From Antennarius striatus (taxonomy: Eukaryota > Chordata > Actinopteri > Lophiiformes > Antennariidae), in the NCBI RefSeq assembly GCF_040054535.1, contig NC_090780.1:17393501-17457500 (forward strand): 64,000 bases of DNA, read 5' to 3'. Both the position numbers and the translations under genes were made by a program. Under the pieces are notes generated by a model that saw only the letters and a program-made list of their open reading frames with translations, was not told the DNA's origin and ran no database searches. Positions 12,828 to 26,184 of this stretch are shown in pieces; the stretch's first letter is position 1; every line of letters starts with the position of its first letter.

Positions 12828-14041
12828 ATGGCAGAGCTCGGTCTGTTCGGCTGCATTCAAACCTGCGCGCTGCTGCAGCTCCTCTTATCGGAGCCCCGGA
12901 CCGCCGCCTTAGAGATGAGCGGGAATTACTATGACAGTCTGAACGCCGAGCCGACGGCGACTGACCGCCAGATAAGGAGGAATTTCCGCCAACTGGCTGT
13001 AAACTACCACCCTGATAAGAACAAGAGCGGCAATGCCGAAAAGGTTTTCAGGGAGATTGTCGAAGGTAAATAAAATTATTTACAGAGGTCAACTGAAATT
13101 GATCAATTAGAACATAATGCATGAGGTTTATTGTTTCTATTTTGCTCTGTGTTTATTTGTTTGTCTGAAAGATTAATCAAGAAGTTATTGACAGGTTTTG
13201 CAAAGGCATGGTTTTTGAGCCAAATAAGGGTTGTTGATTCATTGTTGATGTACTTTTTTCTGTGTAAACTCTCACTTTTTCACTTTAACATTCTTGAATT
13301 CAGGTTTTTTTTGGGGGAAAAAAAAGCCAACATCATGAAAAATAAAAATATAGAAAACGTTGAAGTAAACACACCCAGGCATGGATGTCATTTGATGTTT
13401 TGTGGCACATAATCTGGATTGGGGATAGTAACACCTACATTGGGGGGGAGGCAGTCGGTGAAAGAGTGTGTGCTGTCACAGCACTGCTGTATCTGGGGCG
13501 TGATGATGCAATTCGTGACCCTTTCATGGTGATAGAAATGTAGGACTGTGAGGACTGTTAGAGGATTGGGTTTGGATTGTTTGAAAATAATTTAGTGGTT
13601 TTCCAGGTTTTAGTGACGTGGGGTTGGTTGAGGGTTGCCTTCTCTCGTTAATAAAGCAGTTGTCATTTGGAGTTGTTTACTATTTATTTTATACTCCTGA
13701 CTTCGATTTGCTGTTCTTCAGCTGAAGTTAAAATAATAAACCCATTTCCTTGTCTTTTAGCCTACCAGGTTCTCTCTAACAAGGAGAAGAGGAGGCTCTA
13801 TGACACCCTGGGTCACGAGGGTTTCCTGAGGCATGAAGCCTCAGTCCAACAGGAGGACGGTCCACACTTTGCTGACCTCTTCTATGATTTGGAGGAAATT
13901 CCCTTTGTGGTGGAGCCTTGCTTTCACTGGAGCTTTCATCAGGATGAGGAGGATGACAGTGGACATTACAGCTTTCAAGATCCCTACTTCAACTATGATT
14001 TTGATAATGTGTTTGAAAATGTTGACGATTACTACTATTAG
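12828..14041 (+). CDS. DNAJB9-like ER J-domain protein (short form)
   Basis: This is a J-domain co-chaperone expected to stimulate an Hsp70 such as BiP in the ER lumen. Two exons, 12828-13065 and 13761-14041, join through a GT/AG intron (GAA G + CC TAC) to give 172 residues. Residues 1-27 are hydrophobic and resemble a signal peptide; a second ATG at 12915 (residue 30) would remove it. The J domain runs from about 32 to 97 and has the HPD triad at 61-63 (NYHPDKNKS). It continues into YQVLSNKEKRRLYDTLGHEG, closest to DNAJB9/ERdj4. After the J domain there are only about 75 residues, rich in acidic and aromatic residues and ending DDYYY. DNAJB9 itself is about 220 residues, so the longer C-terminal region of that protein is missing. 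The identity could be a teleost dnajb9 paralog or a separate small J protein, so no symbol is given. Confidence 0.85.
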
Positions 14042-14112
14042 ATGTCTGATGATGATCTTTAACCTTTACCCTGTGTGAACGTTGTGTTTTAAAGTCCTAT
14101 TTTTCTACAGAT

Positions 14113-14118
14113 AATAAA
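14113..14118 (+). terminator. Polyadenylation signal of the dnajb9-like gene
   Basis: AATAAA lies 72 bases after the stop codon, followed by T- and G-rich sequence. The 3'UTR would be under 120 bases. The next gene's start codon is only about 425 bases further on, so the sorting nexin promoter must lie in 14140-14540. Confidence 0.7.
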
Positions 14119-14543
14119 GACGGCATATTAAACTGTTGTGTCGTGGTTTTATGTAGAAAGTCAGCTGAACAGAACCTGAAGAAACCTTTTTTATGGACTA
14201 ACATGTGACTCCTCTGCTTGTTTACAGGATCTGGATCTGTGAGTGGACGTTAGGCTGCTCTTCCTTTGTGGGTGTAACCTTGGGTTACTGACTAACACAC
14301 CAGTAACTTATCATTTTCCATGCACCAGCACTTTAGATCTGACTCTGTTTTTACTCCACCTCGCACAGTGTGCACTTTGACCCAGAGGATATCCTGTGCC
14401 TGCTCAGCAGTTGGAGCATGAGCTCGCTACGACCAGCAGAAGACAAAAGATTTTGACTTACTGCTGTTGACATGAAAGAAGATTTGAGCATTAAACAAAG
14501 CAGCTAAAAGACACACTGGAAACACTAAATCAGGAGCTCGACA

Positions 14544-17500
14544 ATGATGGTAAGTCTGCTCGAAAATAAAATTTATGACTCCATAAGTGGCATGTGATGG
14601 CTTTAAACTCCGGTCAGACATCCAATAGTATTTGTAACTCACAGCTACTATGTTGATACTATTGATAGCCAGACTTTCTCCCTCCAGGAAGAGGATAAAG
14701 AGGTGAAACCCTCCCTCAGTGTGCATGGTCATAACATTAAGGTCACAGAGGTGCTGAGAGATGGGGATACACTCACCTTCCTGATCGTATCTCAAAAGGT
14801 GAGATAACATAATGCACTTGTTTGCTAGTAATTATAGGTGCTGATTTGCTTGAGTCGTGATAAACAGACTTTAGATGACATGTTTTCTCTCTTGCCTTTG
14901 CCAGCTGTCTGGGACTGGGGAGTACCATGTGCACCGGACACATTCTGACTTTGAATGGCTGCAGCAGCATCTGTTCTCTCAGGAGGACGTTCCCGGGATC
15001 CAAGGAGTCATAGTCAGTGTTTTATTCCACCTGCAGATGACTAAAACTATTGACACCTTTACAAAAAATCAGGCAAACCAAATAAGTGCTGGAATATGCT
15101 GATTGCTGAGTCTTTACCTTTTTGGACTATCCTCCAGACTCACAGATTTACAGGTTGATTGGTACCGATTTATCTTTTTGCTTATGGGTGACTCTCCTGG
15201 TGGAGTCAATTTGAAAAATGCAACTCTGGCATCGCTATAACAAGGTCTGTATCTACATACAAAACGGCCATATTCACAGGAAATTAGTAACATACCGTAA
15301 TATTAATCACTCAGCATTTGAGTACATTCACAAAGATGGAGTTTGATTGATTGGCATTTCTATAAGTGACAGAAAATCATCCACCATTCAAAGTAATGGG
15401 GATCTTTATGACTCTTATAAGGCTTCCTTTTTTCCTTTGTAACCAGGAAGCTGGTATTAGTGTTGCCATAGAGCCAGCTGCCTGTGGATATTTCAGAAGA
15501 GGTATTTTCCTGAGACAAATACTTTATGAGGAAGTATTTTTATATGCTACTTCCTAGAACAACGGTTGTTGGCGATATATTACACAAGCACATGCTGTGG
15601 AATAGCTGATATATCCATACTATAAATCCAGCACCAAGCAGTTAGAAAAGTCAAAACTTTATGTGAACGGCTTCTCAATCAATGTGCTGTAGAAAAGCAA
15701 GGTTTGTTTTTAGGAAGTAAAAAAAAAAAAGGACAGTAGAATATGGCTTTAAAATACAATAATAGGATCATAACATAATTTTACTCTTCTTTACTTCAAG
15801 TTTCCTCCTCTGCCAGCTAAGGTTCAGATGAATGCATCTGCCAAGGTCATGAAACAGCTTGGTGAGTACATCTGCACAGCGCTATAAAAAAAAAAAAGAT
15901 TTAGGATTCAATCTTCTGCTTGGTGCCCTTTTTTTCATGGTCTGCTCCCTCCTTCCAGTAACAAATGTATTTGTGCCCGTCCATGAACCCATGAGATTGT
16001 TGGTCTTTAAATGAGGAGGGCTCAGGTGCATTTTAGTTCTTTGTTGTCTTGTGGCATCAGAAAGAAATTTGAACCTGTCAGATAGACCCGTTCACATACT
16101 GCCGGGACTTTTTAAAGCATCTGGTGCCTCAGATGTTATTAGGATGACACCTGCTTCCCTCCTGACGGTTCTACCATGAACCTGTGTTGTGTTTTACTGT
16201 TCACAGAACACACAGAACTTTAATCAGTATCAGGTCCTGTCAGCATCAGGAGATTAAAAAAAAAAAAAGGGTCCTATTATGAAAAACAAATGTTTTCAGG
16301 TCTCTATATATACATAGTGGTCCTCCCTAACAGGGTTACACAAGGCACATTTGATTATTCAAGAAGGTCCTTCAATGGTGAAATGACTAATTTCTGTTGT
16401 TTTTGATGTAGGTTTCGACTTGTGCAGTTTTAAGTGTGAGATTTCCTATAATAAATGCTGCTGTTTGTTTTCCTGAAGGTTTCCTTGGATTGGGGGAGTG
16501 GCAGCTATACTGTAAAGCACTGGAAACTTTCCTCCAGCAAGTTGCTTCTCACACCATCCTCAGCCCAAACAGAGCAGTGGAGATCTTTCTCACCAGCACA
16601 GATGTAAGCGGACAAAAGAACTTTTTACTTTAATTTTTATGATTATCTGCAGTTACATAAGGGTACAGAGTGATGCCTGTTTATGAGAGAAACAGTAATA
16701 AACAGTTAAAGTTTCACTCACACCGTTTCAGAAGACGACATGTCTTCAGCACATCAAAACTTTTCTGCCTATAGTCAAACATACAGCAATGAATGAGAAA
16801 CGAGAAATGAAAACGTAGAGTATCCAGGTCCGTGTTGCAGGAACAAAGAAACATTTAACATAAAGATTAGTTTTACTGTGAGGGTAATAATCTTGTTGTG
16901 CTTGTTGCCACTTCTTTTTTTTAATATACTGTATATTTTTAAAACTTAAGATTATATCCAAACCCCACATTTAACAGGCAGGTTAAAGAGTTTCCTCAAC
17001 ATTTTTTGACTGAAGAATTTTTAAAAAAACAATAGATCTCAACATGCAAAGGTTTAAGTTATTTTCTATGATCTTTTTTTTTAAAGCTCTACCCTGGTGT
17101 GTCCTCTTTATTTTCATAAACAATCACATGTCATGTGAGGCATTATACTATTTTGCCAAGGATTTACTGCATCAGCAGCAATGACCCTGGAAGCTCTTCT
17201 GTCCCGGCGGCTGTTGACCTTTTATTTAACTTTCTGCAGCTGTGTTATTTACCTGTATGCTGTTGCTGGGGTCTTGTTTGTATGATTACTAATGAGTGTA
17301 GTGTGGATAATATATATTTGGTATGAAAGTTCCACCCTGTGTGTGGAATATTAATAAATTAATAAACACCTTTCTTTATTAATAAATTAATAAACACCTT
17401 TCTTTATTAATAAATTAATAAACACCTTCCTATGTTTGTATCCTTGTGTCCAGCCTCCAGGCAGACAGAGAGTAAAGAAGAACATTTTCAATCGCCTGAG

Positions 17501-19967
17501 TCAAGCTGTGGAGGAGATGAGGAAAGAAGGCCATAAGGTGCAACACAGGGACCTATGCAAACAACACGGCCTCTGTAGGTTAGGCTTTAATGCCTTATTG
17601 TCTTTATCTGCAGGATGTTGATGAGTTTTTTCAAACTGAACGTGATCATAATTTGGCTCTAAGCGGCTACACAAGGACAGCAGCTGAGGTAAGCTAGTAA
17701 TCTATTTGTTGAGGGAGTGTTGAGGATTTACTCTCATTCCTTTTCCCCTTTCTCACAACGGGCAGCAGTTTTGTTCTGTGTGATTTTTGTTTTTATCTTC
17801 CCACTTTTTCATTTTTTTTTATCACAGAGATTCCTGGATGTGGTGCTAACTGAACAAAGTAAGAACACTGCAGTCACTTTACATTTATGTAAAGTGTAAA
17901 CCTTCATTTACATTTTAATATGTTTCCACTTGCTCCAAGTCTGTTGTTTAAAGAATGTCCGCGGTTTTTATTTGATTGCAGAAATAGCAGTGGCTTGTGG
18001 GCACTTCTCAGCTGCTCTGCATCTCTGTGTGGAACACGGAGAGGATCCAGAAAAACAGGCTTTCTCCAAGTGAGATCATCAGTAAAAGTCCCCTGCCAAT
18101 ATAATATACTCTATGTGAACAGTGCCTACTTGATTTAATGAATCAGAATGATAACAGAATGAAAACAAATTTAATCAAACCAATAACCTTTTTTTTTTTT
18201 TTTTACAGGACATGTGTGAAATTGTCAGAAGTCTTTGATTGTATGAAAGTAAGTTTGTTTATTTCTAACAACTTTACACTTTTACTGTAGCTTTGCCAAA
18301 TAAACTGCAAATAATGTGTTTGTGTGTGAGTAGAAAAATATGACAAATGTTGCTGAGAAAGATGCAAACTCTCTTGGGCTCGGCCTGGACCTGCGGTCAC
18401 GCTGCCTGGATGCAGAAAAGGTACATCATCCAATTCTCTAGCCTTAGTTATGTATGATGCTCTTTCTTAGAATGCATGGATGTCTTTTTATAAGCACTGG
18501 TGCAGTAAACAAACCAGAGGACAAAATGTTCGTTCTGTTGACGCCACCACTGGAAAATATGCATGCTTCACCCCCATTTGTGCAAAACCTGTCAAACAAT
18601 TTAGAGAAGTTATGGTGAGGTGAATGATGGATGCACTTTGTTTATTTTTTGGAACAAGATGTATAATAATTCACAGAACACAAGGATTTGTTGTCTAGAG
18701 TCAACTAATATTCTTTCATCATGCTAAAAGTCTTGCTGCTGCTTTTAAATATTTCTAATTTGCCCATCAGTCTTTCTAATTCCCTTTTGATTGTGCTGCA
18801 AATGATGCATTTTTCTTCCAAAACATGGACTAATCTTCTAGAACTGCAGTAGAGATTGACAGCTGCAGAAGAATTCTAAATCAAAGAATAATAACAAAAG
18901 TTCAAAAACATTTCAATGCGATTAAAAAAGCAGTGTCAATGGCTGAGTACACTGTTTTCCTTTAGAAGACTTCTGACGGCGTGAACTCTTTCTGTACGTT
19001 GTTTCATTATGAAGGATAGCGGCCCGTTCATCCCCTCTCTGTCTGTCTGTGATAATATGATAAGAAACATTTTCTCTTTTACTAATGTTAATATTTAGCA
19101 CCACGCCTTCCTGAGGGCTCCTTTCCAATATCATCAAGTACATTGCAAACAACCTAAATGGAAGCGAGTGCTTTCTCTAGTACCATCCTGAATACCTAGA
19201 CTGATTCTGATTGGTCAGTATCAGTGGTAACACATTTGTTTCTCTTGAATTTGCAAACTGACATTCACTTGAACGTTACGGATTTTGTTTGGAACATCAT
19301 TTTTGTAGTAATTTACATCAAATGTTTCACCCACACGGTGTGCCCTGAAGGACTTAAACAAACTACATGTTTTGGCCTGCAGCCGGTTCTAAAGAAATCC
19401 AAAATTAGGTGGTGAGATGTCAAGTGTGTGCGTGACGATGATCATGTTCTTTGCAGGAGATGCTGTTCAGAAGAACCTGTAAGCTAGTGGAGTTAGAGAA
19501 CGCCACACGGAATGCAGAAAAGGCCAAACCTCTCAAGAAGGCTGCTGTGAGTCTACATCCAATGTGTTCGATTTAGACCTCATTTACATGCTTTTCTGTG
19601 ACCAGCAGGTGTCAGTATCGATCTGCTGAAATGATCAAGCGCGATAGCGTTCAGGACAGTCTTGTATTTTCATCAGATGGAGGAGGTGAAGAAAGCAGCA
19701 GAGACAGAGTTCAATCACATCAGTGGTGTGGCGAAAGACGAGGTAAAACAAACCCGTCACTTATTTTAAATATATCAGATGCCATTTGCTGACATTCAAA
19801 TCCTGTATTTATGAACCTGCATCTCCTAGATTGTACGGTTCCAGAGGGAGCGTGTGAAGATGCTGCAGCAGGCTCTGGTTCAGTGGTGTGAAAAGCAACT
19901 TCATACAGCCAAAGAAACTGCTGAGCAGTTCGACCAGCACCTGCAGGCATTTAGAGGGATGGCGTAG
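14544..19967 (+). CDS. SNX5/6/32-like PX-BAR sorting nexin (divergent)
   Basis: SNX5/6/32 proteins pair with SNX1/2 on endosomes and form the tubulating, cargo-binding ESCPE-1 coat. Fourteen exons: 14544-14549, 14688-14798, 14905-15012, 15801-15861, 16479-16603, 17454-17537, 17614-17688, 17828-17858, 17982-18069, 18209-18248, 18334-18420, 19457-19546, 19677-19742 and 19830-19967. All have AG/GT borders and consistent phase, giving 369 residues against about 404 in SNX5. The PX domain (about 12-135) carries HRTHSDFEWLQQHL, which aligns with the non-canonical SNX5 motif rather than the PI3P-binding RRYSDF type. The BAR region (about 165-369) begins near DVDEFFQTE and includes EMLFRRTCKLVELEN and FNHISGVAKDEIVRFQRERV, both aligning with SNX5/6. 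The segment between QLG and EWQLYCKALE is much shorter than the SNX5 helical insert. The first exon encodes only Met-Met; an alternative upstream start was not found. Its family is fairly sure, but which paralog it is remains open. Confidence 0.88.
17350..17430. repeat. 28-bp tandem repeat, about 3 copies
   Basis: Unit ATTAATAAATTAATAAACAC followed by CTTTCTTT is repeated at 17350, 17378 and 17406, the last copy slightly diverged. The array ends about 23 bases before sorting nexin exon 6 (17454), so it overlaps the branch-point region of that intron. Confidence 0.95.
18421..19456 (+). other. Sorting nexin intron 11, no other feature
   Basis: This is the longest intron in the 3' half of the sorting nexin gene (1036 bases). 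It is AT-rich unique sequence with no recognisable exon, repeat family or RNA. Frames such as 18922-19152 on the minus strand look random. Confidence 0.6.
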
Positions 19968-20325
19968 AAACCCCACGCTTATTGAAGCATCCTCAATGCA
20001 GCTGAACATAGAAGGAGATAACCCTGAAATGTCCCTCACTCTGTGATGCTGTAATCTGGAATTTTATGTCATCTATTGACACCCAGATTAAATGCAAAAA
20101 TCAAACAGTACATCTAGTATTTGTGTTCACACGCACACTTTTATTCCTTCCCCCGTCTTTCCTCAGTGACACTCCCACCCCAGCAGAAACAGTGCTTTTA
20201 ATTTCTTTGTAGTGGTCCTGTCATCTGGTGAGACCATTGTGCAAATGTCCTGTACCGCACCCATACATTTGTGCTGAGAGCGTATTGTGCTGACCTCCAG
20301 CCACTTTATCAGCTGGGGTCATAAA

Positions 20326-20331
20326 AATAAA
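20326..20331 (+). terminator. Polyadenylation signal of the sorting nexin gene
   Basis: AATAAA lies about 360 bases past the stop codon and is followed by GTGTGATGA and later TGTGTGTTT, as expected for a GU-rich downstream element. Confidence 0.65.
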
Positions 20332-20956
20332 GTGTGATGAATTGATTCCCAAAGTACCTGCTTGCCTTTGTGTGTGTTTCTTACTCCTGGATCATTAATC
20401 AATTGCTTTGACGGTTGCTGGAAGGACATGGCAGGAAGGTCATTCAGTGCTGGCCTTTTGTTTGTCATTTGAAGCTATCGCAGCTTTATGATTATCTATT
20501 TATCTTTTAATTGTAAAGAAACTACTGCGAGGTCTAGCATAGAGCTTAGCTAATTGTTTTCACTTTAACATAATGTCAGATTCCCCTTCCCCGACTGCTG
20601 TGGACTGGAGATTTTTTATCTCCGCACTGCTGTGAATCTCATCCCTTCCGATCTGTAATCCCTCCACTGGGTGAAAAAGGAGGACAGGTTCATTTTTGAA
20701 GGAATAAGTCAGAGATAGATGGATGGTCTCATAAGGAAAGGATGGAGGGGATGGTTTGTGGATTCGACAATGAAGGGGAATTTGAAGGATATTATATCAG
20801 AGGATGTCAAAGTTAGATTTTTAATTCACCTAAAGAGTGTATTTAGTGCAATATTGGTTAGAGTAAAAGCATGCTGATTATTAGAATAGTATATCCTGGT
20901 ATTCATTTATCTGTATCCTCTATGTTCATAAAATACTTCCTGAGTGCCCATCAACG

Positions 20957-21020
20957 TACTGTATATGTACTGTATATGTATACAGTACATATATGTATAT
21001 GCATTCATATGTACATATTT
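20957..21020. repeat. TATATGTAC-type inverted repeat
   Basis: Repeated ACTGTATATG words meet their complement around ACTGTATATGTATACAGT, giving an imperfect self-complementary AT-rich stretch that can fold into a hairpin. Confidence 0.6.
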
Positions 21021-21898
21021 TTAAGAGTTTAATTATCTTAATTTTTGGTATACGTAGGTCATCCTGGTAATAGAACAATACACATAACAGGCCATGTTTC
21101 GCACCGGAGGTTCCTGTCAGAATGCACGCTTAACTGTTCTGGGAGACAGTATGTACACTTTGATGTGTGTTTTGTGATGAATGCTAATGTCAGAATAACA
21201 GCATTCTAATGCAATGCCATATGCAGATGTTGACAATCATCGAAGGACTTTGCTTTATTTTAATCCCATAAAATAAATAAATACCCAATGCATTATAGCA
21301 GCTGAGCTATTTTTAACACTCTTCAGTTGTAACCCGTGCAGATCTCCCAAGAGCAAAATTCTCCTGTTAGTCACACAAATGCCAGTGTGAGCTTTAACAT
21401 CCCTTTTTTATGTTGGCTCGGTTGCAACAAAAGACTGCCTTTATAGTCCTACCAACGTTAATCCACCATAACATCAAATCATTTCACCACTTGGATTCAT
21501 TTTTGGAATTTATTGAGTTTAATGTGGCAGAGTAAACGTTAAACATAAGAAGTTTATGTACAGATTTTATATTTAAGTGTTTTTACTTCTTCTCTTCTGA
21601 GTGCTTCTATTACCTTTGGGGGGAAAACACACACACACACAGCCAGTAAGACATGTGGGAGAGTGAAAGTGTGTTATGCTGTACTTACAGTTAGCAGTAA
21701 AAACGGAAAACCATGTATTTTTTTCAGGTTTCTATTTATTGCAAAATCATTCTGTGTATTATGATTTAAAGAGATGACGTTTCCACCCCTGCTGTTTGTC
21801 ACTGCAGCACAGCAGATGAATTTCACCACAGGGAAGACATACTTTTGTTGCTTCAGTATAAGACTGCTGCAGCTTACCGGCACAGGGGCACTGTACAT

Positions 21899-22029
<131 letters not shown>

Positions 22030-25000
22030 AGCATTTGCACATCTCTCCTGCTGAGAGCATGACCCACATAACAGACAGGCATATGATGGTAATGCTTACA
22101 CCATATGTGTAAGTGTATGTGCGCGTGCGAGAGAAAGAGTGTGTGCATCTCATTGAAAGATGCACTTAAAGCTAATTTGCTACAGAAGCATATGACTGGC
22201 TGAAAGGAAGGGGCTAAAGGCAGCAGCTCGTCTGACGATACTGTGACAATCAGCTTCATGACACGACCATCCCAGTAAACCAGTTTGGAGCATGTGATGA
22301 TTTGGAGATAGACCACATTTAAAAATAGTTTACACAAGTGTGGTTTATTGTTGGCGGTCATAAATCAGACCTGAGTAATTTATATGCAGCTCTGTTAAAA
22401 AAGAAAGAAAAAAAAAGTAAAAGAATTATGATGATGTTATTCAAAAAAATGAAAACTAAAATGGTGATGAGATATTTTCTTTGAGCAGATAATTCATTTG
22501 CCTTTCTTTTATGATTTCCGGATGTAATTTATTAATTTAATTAAATTATTGATTTCCAACATTAAGCTGTGAAATGCAAATGCCATACAGTACTTAAACA
22601 CTTTAAACACATGAAGTGATGTGCACGATATCATTAAAAATTACCAACTGGATTGGAGTCCAGTTGATATTTTCTGCTCTTCTTGATTCACCTCCACCTA
22701 CATGACTGAACATCTACACAGACATGTAATGAGCAGACATTCCTGATTCCAGACACCTGTTTATTAGCGTTAAAAATCTTCAACCTTAGGGCGTCAAAGA
22801 AATAGAATGACAGAACGCTGATATGAGTTTCTCTTTTTTTTTTTAGACTTCCATGCTGAATCATAAATGAAAAAAATAGCAACGGATGAGAAACTTAATT
22901 CTGTATTTGCTCGCTCTTGTCACCAGGTCCAGAGCTTCACTGTGTTCTGTCACAAATTAGTGAGTTTGCAGCTGCTGAGCCGAGTCAACCCAAGGTTGTT
23001 GGCACCTCATTAAATCAAATCAATGCCACACACAGATTATGACTCATAAAAAGTTTTGTGGGATAAAGAAAGGGACAGGAGGAGATGGAGAAAGAGACGT
23101 ATGCCGTACAGCAGATGTCCTAACCATCTGTAGTTTATACAGCTTCATAAGCTGCTCCTTTATGAAGCTGTGTCTGAATGTGTTGCACACTGCGAAAGGT
23201 AAATCTACACAATAGAGCTTGTCAAGCTCTGAAATCGCCCCTGATGACAGCACTCCACTATCATTTAGGCAGAGGGTATACTGTAAACACGTTCTGCTCT
23301 TGCAGTGAATTACAGCATCGCAATGCATTAGACTTGCTAATTTAGTCATTTTCTCTGTTCACTACTGAATGGAACCATAAATATTAATACTTTCACACTC
23401 CCCTCCTCTCTGCTTGTCACGCGTTCAAGGAGCTGTAGCTGATGGTGTGTTGTTAATTTCGTTTGAATAATGTCAGCAGTAAACCTGCAAACAGGCTGAC
23501 ACGCTGAGGTGACGCCTCTGCTGCCTTTACACACCAGAGTTCTCTGATTACACACAGAAAGTAGTGACAGGAGACATGAGGCAATGAGGAAAAACTGTCC
23601 ATCACCTCGTTTCACATCATATTGAGTATAATACTCCTATTAAATATGAAAGAAAACACACACAACATTAATTTAAAAAAAATAATGACTGTACGACTGC
23701 TATTGCATAAGGAGTGCAAACCCCTCCCCACACAAATGTACGCACAGACACACACACACATGCAAATACACCCATTAAAATAAAATCAATTGCTCATCAA
23801 TTTTTCCATCACACATTTGACACGCACACAATCTGTACTCCAGAGGTCACATTTTTCAACATGTGCCTGTTTTTATTCTCCATCATCATCAGAGTGCCCT
23901 TTGTGCTGCACAGGGTGACATGTGGTCACTGTGATTCGCTGCTGATGAACAAACACATGGTACATGTTTTGTTTTCTACAAGGTACAGTCTGTTTTGGAC
24001 AAAAATCATTGAGACCCAAGTGGGGCTCTGATATTTCAATTTTTGTTTGGTCATTGTACTTGAACAGCTGAAAAGATAAAAGGGAAGAAGGAGGAGGAGA
24101 GTGAGAGAGGATCCATAGGCAGGGACCCACAGGGTGCAAGATCAACAGCTTAAATAAGCATATCTTCAGTTGATTGCCACAAAAAATACTTCTTTTTTTT
24201 TTACACTCAGCAGCTTCCCTGCACTTGCAAAACTTCATAGGATAGTTTTATTCAAGGACACCTCAGTGGGGCAATGTTACTGGCACAGGAGCTCAAACCA
24301 GCTCTCCCTACAGTAGGTGGAGGACAGGCTGGGGGCTCAGCGCGCCACCTCCGTGTTCCAAACACACATACAAGGGCAAAGCAATCGGATGAAAGTCATC
24401 CCAGTGTCCGCATCACACAGAAGCAGAGCATCTGTTCCAGGGATGCATCCGAGTGTCTTGTCCTACTTTTTCTCCCGTTGTTTTCTCTGACTAAGACTTG
24501 GCAATGAGATACAGATCGCAAATACCCACTCGGATGCTGCTATTCACTCTCACTCTGAGATAATGCATGCTCAAGTCTCATTAAATCCCTGTCAGAGATA
24601 ATGCATTGCAAACCCCCATTATGATTTGATTAGAATGCACACGGCCTGTGGTTGTGCTGATTGTGTCAAATGATTCCTGCTGCACAGTAAATAATTGCTA
24701 AGAGAAGAAAAAAATGAGGAAACAAAGCAAAACAAGCTGATCAAGCTGTAGCAATTAATTTTTTTCTGTGGGGAGGAAAGAGAAATAATCGAGCATTGTG
24801 TTTGACATCAGCAAAGAGTGTGAGCACGCATATATGGAAAATTGAACGATTGATTGTCGCCTCTCATTGATCATTACAGCAGCTTTTTTTTCTGTTATCT
24901 AATGACTCATTTTGTCCATTAGATACAATAGTCAATAGTTACATAAGAAATGCATGTCATGTAATTCAATACAATACAATGTAATGCATGAGGTTGGGCT

Positions 25001-26130
25001 TCAGCTATTTGTAATGAATATGCCCCCCCCCCCCCTTCAGGCTTGTGTACAACTCTTTCACTGGTACTGGCATCCGAGGTGTTTTGGAACCAAATCAAAT
25101 AGAGCCTCACAGTTTTGTATGCAGAGAGAAGATGAAGACAATGATCTGGTTAAAACTGTCTCAGCACTTAGTTTCAGACAAACGTGGTGAGCAGCTTTGT
25201 GATAACGACAAACTCCTCCTTAATATGATTCTAAATGATGCTCAAGGGTACTCCGGCATTCATACTGTCCTAGACAGAGTGCAGTAAGAACGCTGGCTAT
25301 CACCTTTTGCTGGATGTTTCTTACCAGCTCCCTCAAAGAATGTTGGCAGCATAGCCCGACATACACTTCTGAATAATTAGTGCGTATTCATCCAGACGGT
25401 GCAGCGCTTTTTTTAGTGTCATGGAGAGGACCAGAGACGAGTCAGCAGCTGTCTCCGTGCTTCCTGCTTGTTCAGACTTTGTTATATATTTTTCCTTCCA
25501 TCTCTATTGTAGGACATCTGCTCAGCAAAGTCAGATCAAGACTATTTGTACTGAACACTATCTTCTTACAGTACATGTGTATGAGGTTTAATTGGGCTTC
25601 AGAAGGAACATTAAAAACCACCTCACCGCAACTCAGAATGTTTGGAAGACAAAAACACTTCAGAACCAAGAATAGAAACACATAAAAGGGGAAAAAATAA
25701 AGTAAAACAGGAGAGATAAATTCAGGGTGAGCTCATCCATCCTTATGCAGCTATTTAAACTTTTTTAAAAAAGGTACAGAAAGACGAGTGGTAAAATGCT
25801 GTAACATGAAGTCATATCTTGAGCCCAGTATAACAAGTGAAACTTGAACTGTTCCAGGGTTTAAGGTGAATGATATAATTCATATCCATATAAATCCCGG
25901 TAGAGGTGCGTTTGATAGGAGACTCTGGCATAAGTAGAAAAGATAGAATCGGTTCTTCTCGGGTAAAGTGTGACTGACAGGAGTCATGTCAAGAAAGACC
26001 TTCAGATGAAACCCTGACTGTTAAACTGTTCCTGACACCGTTCATGAAGTCAGGAAAAAATGTTGGAGCTCAACTCAAGCCTGAGCTGCACCACAGAGAC
26101 GCTTCAATCCCATACAGTTTAAAAAGATAT

Positions 26131-26184
26131 CCATCCATCCATCCATCCATCCATCCATTCATCCATCCATCCATCCATCCATCC
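26131..26184. repeat. (CCAT)n microsatellite
   Basis: About 13 ATCC/CCAT units with one TTC interruption near 26158, seen directly. Confidence 0.97.
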
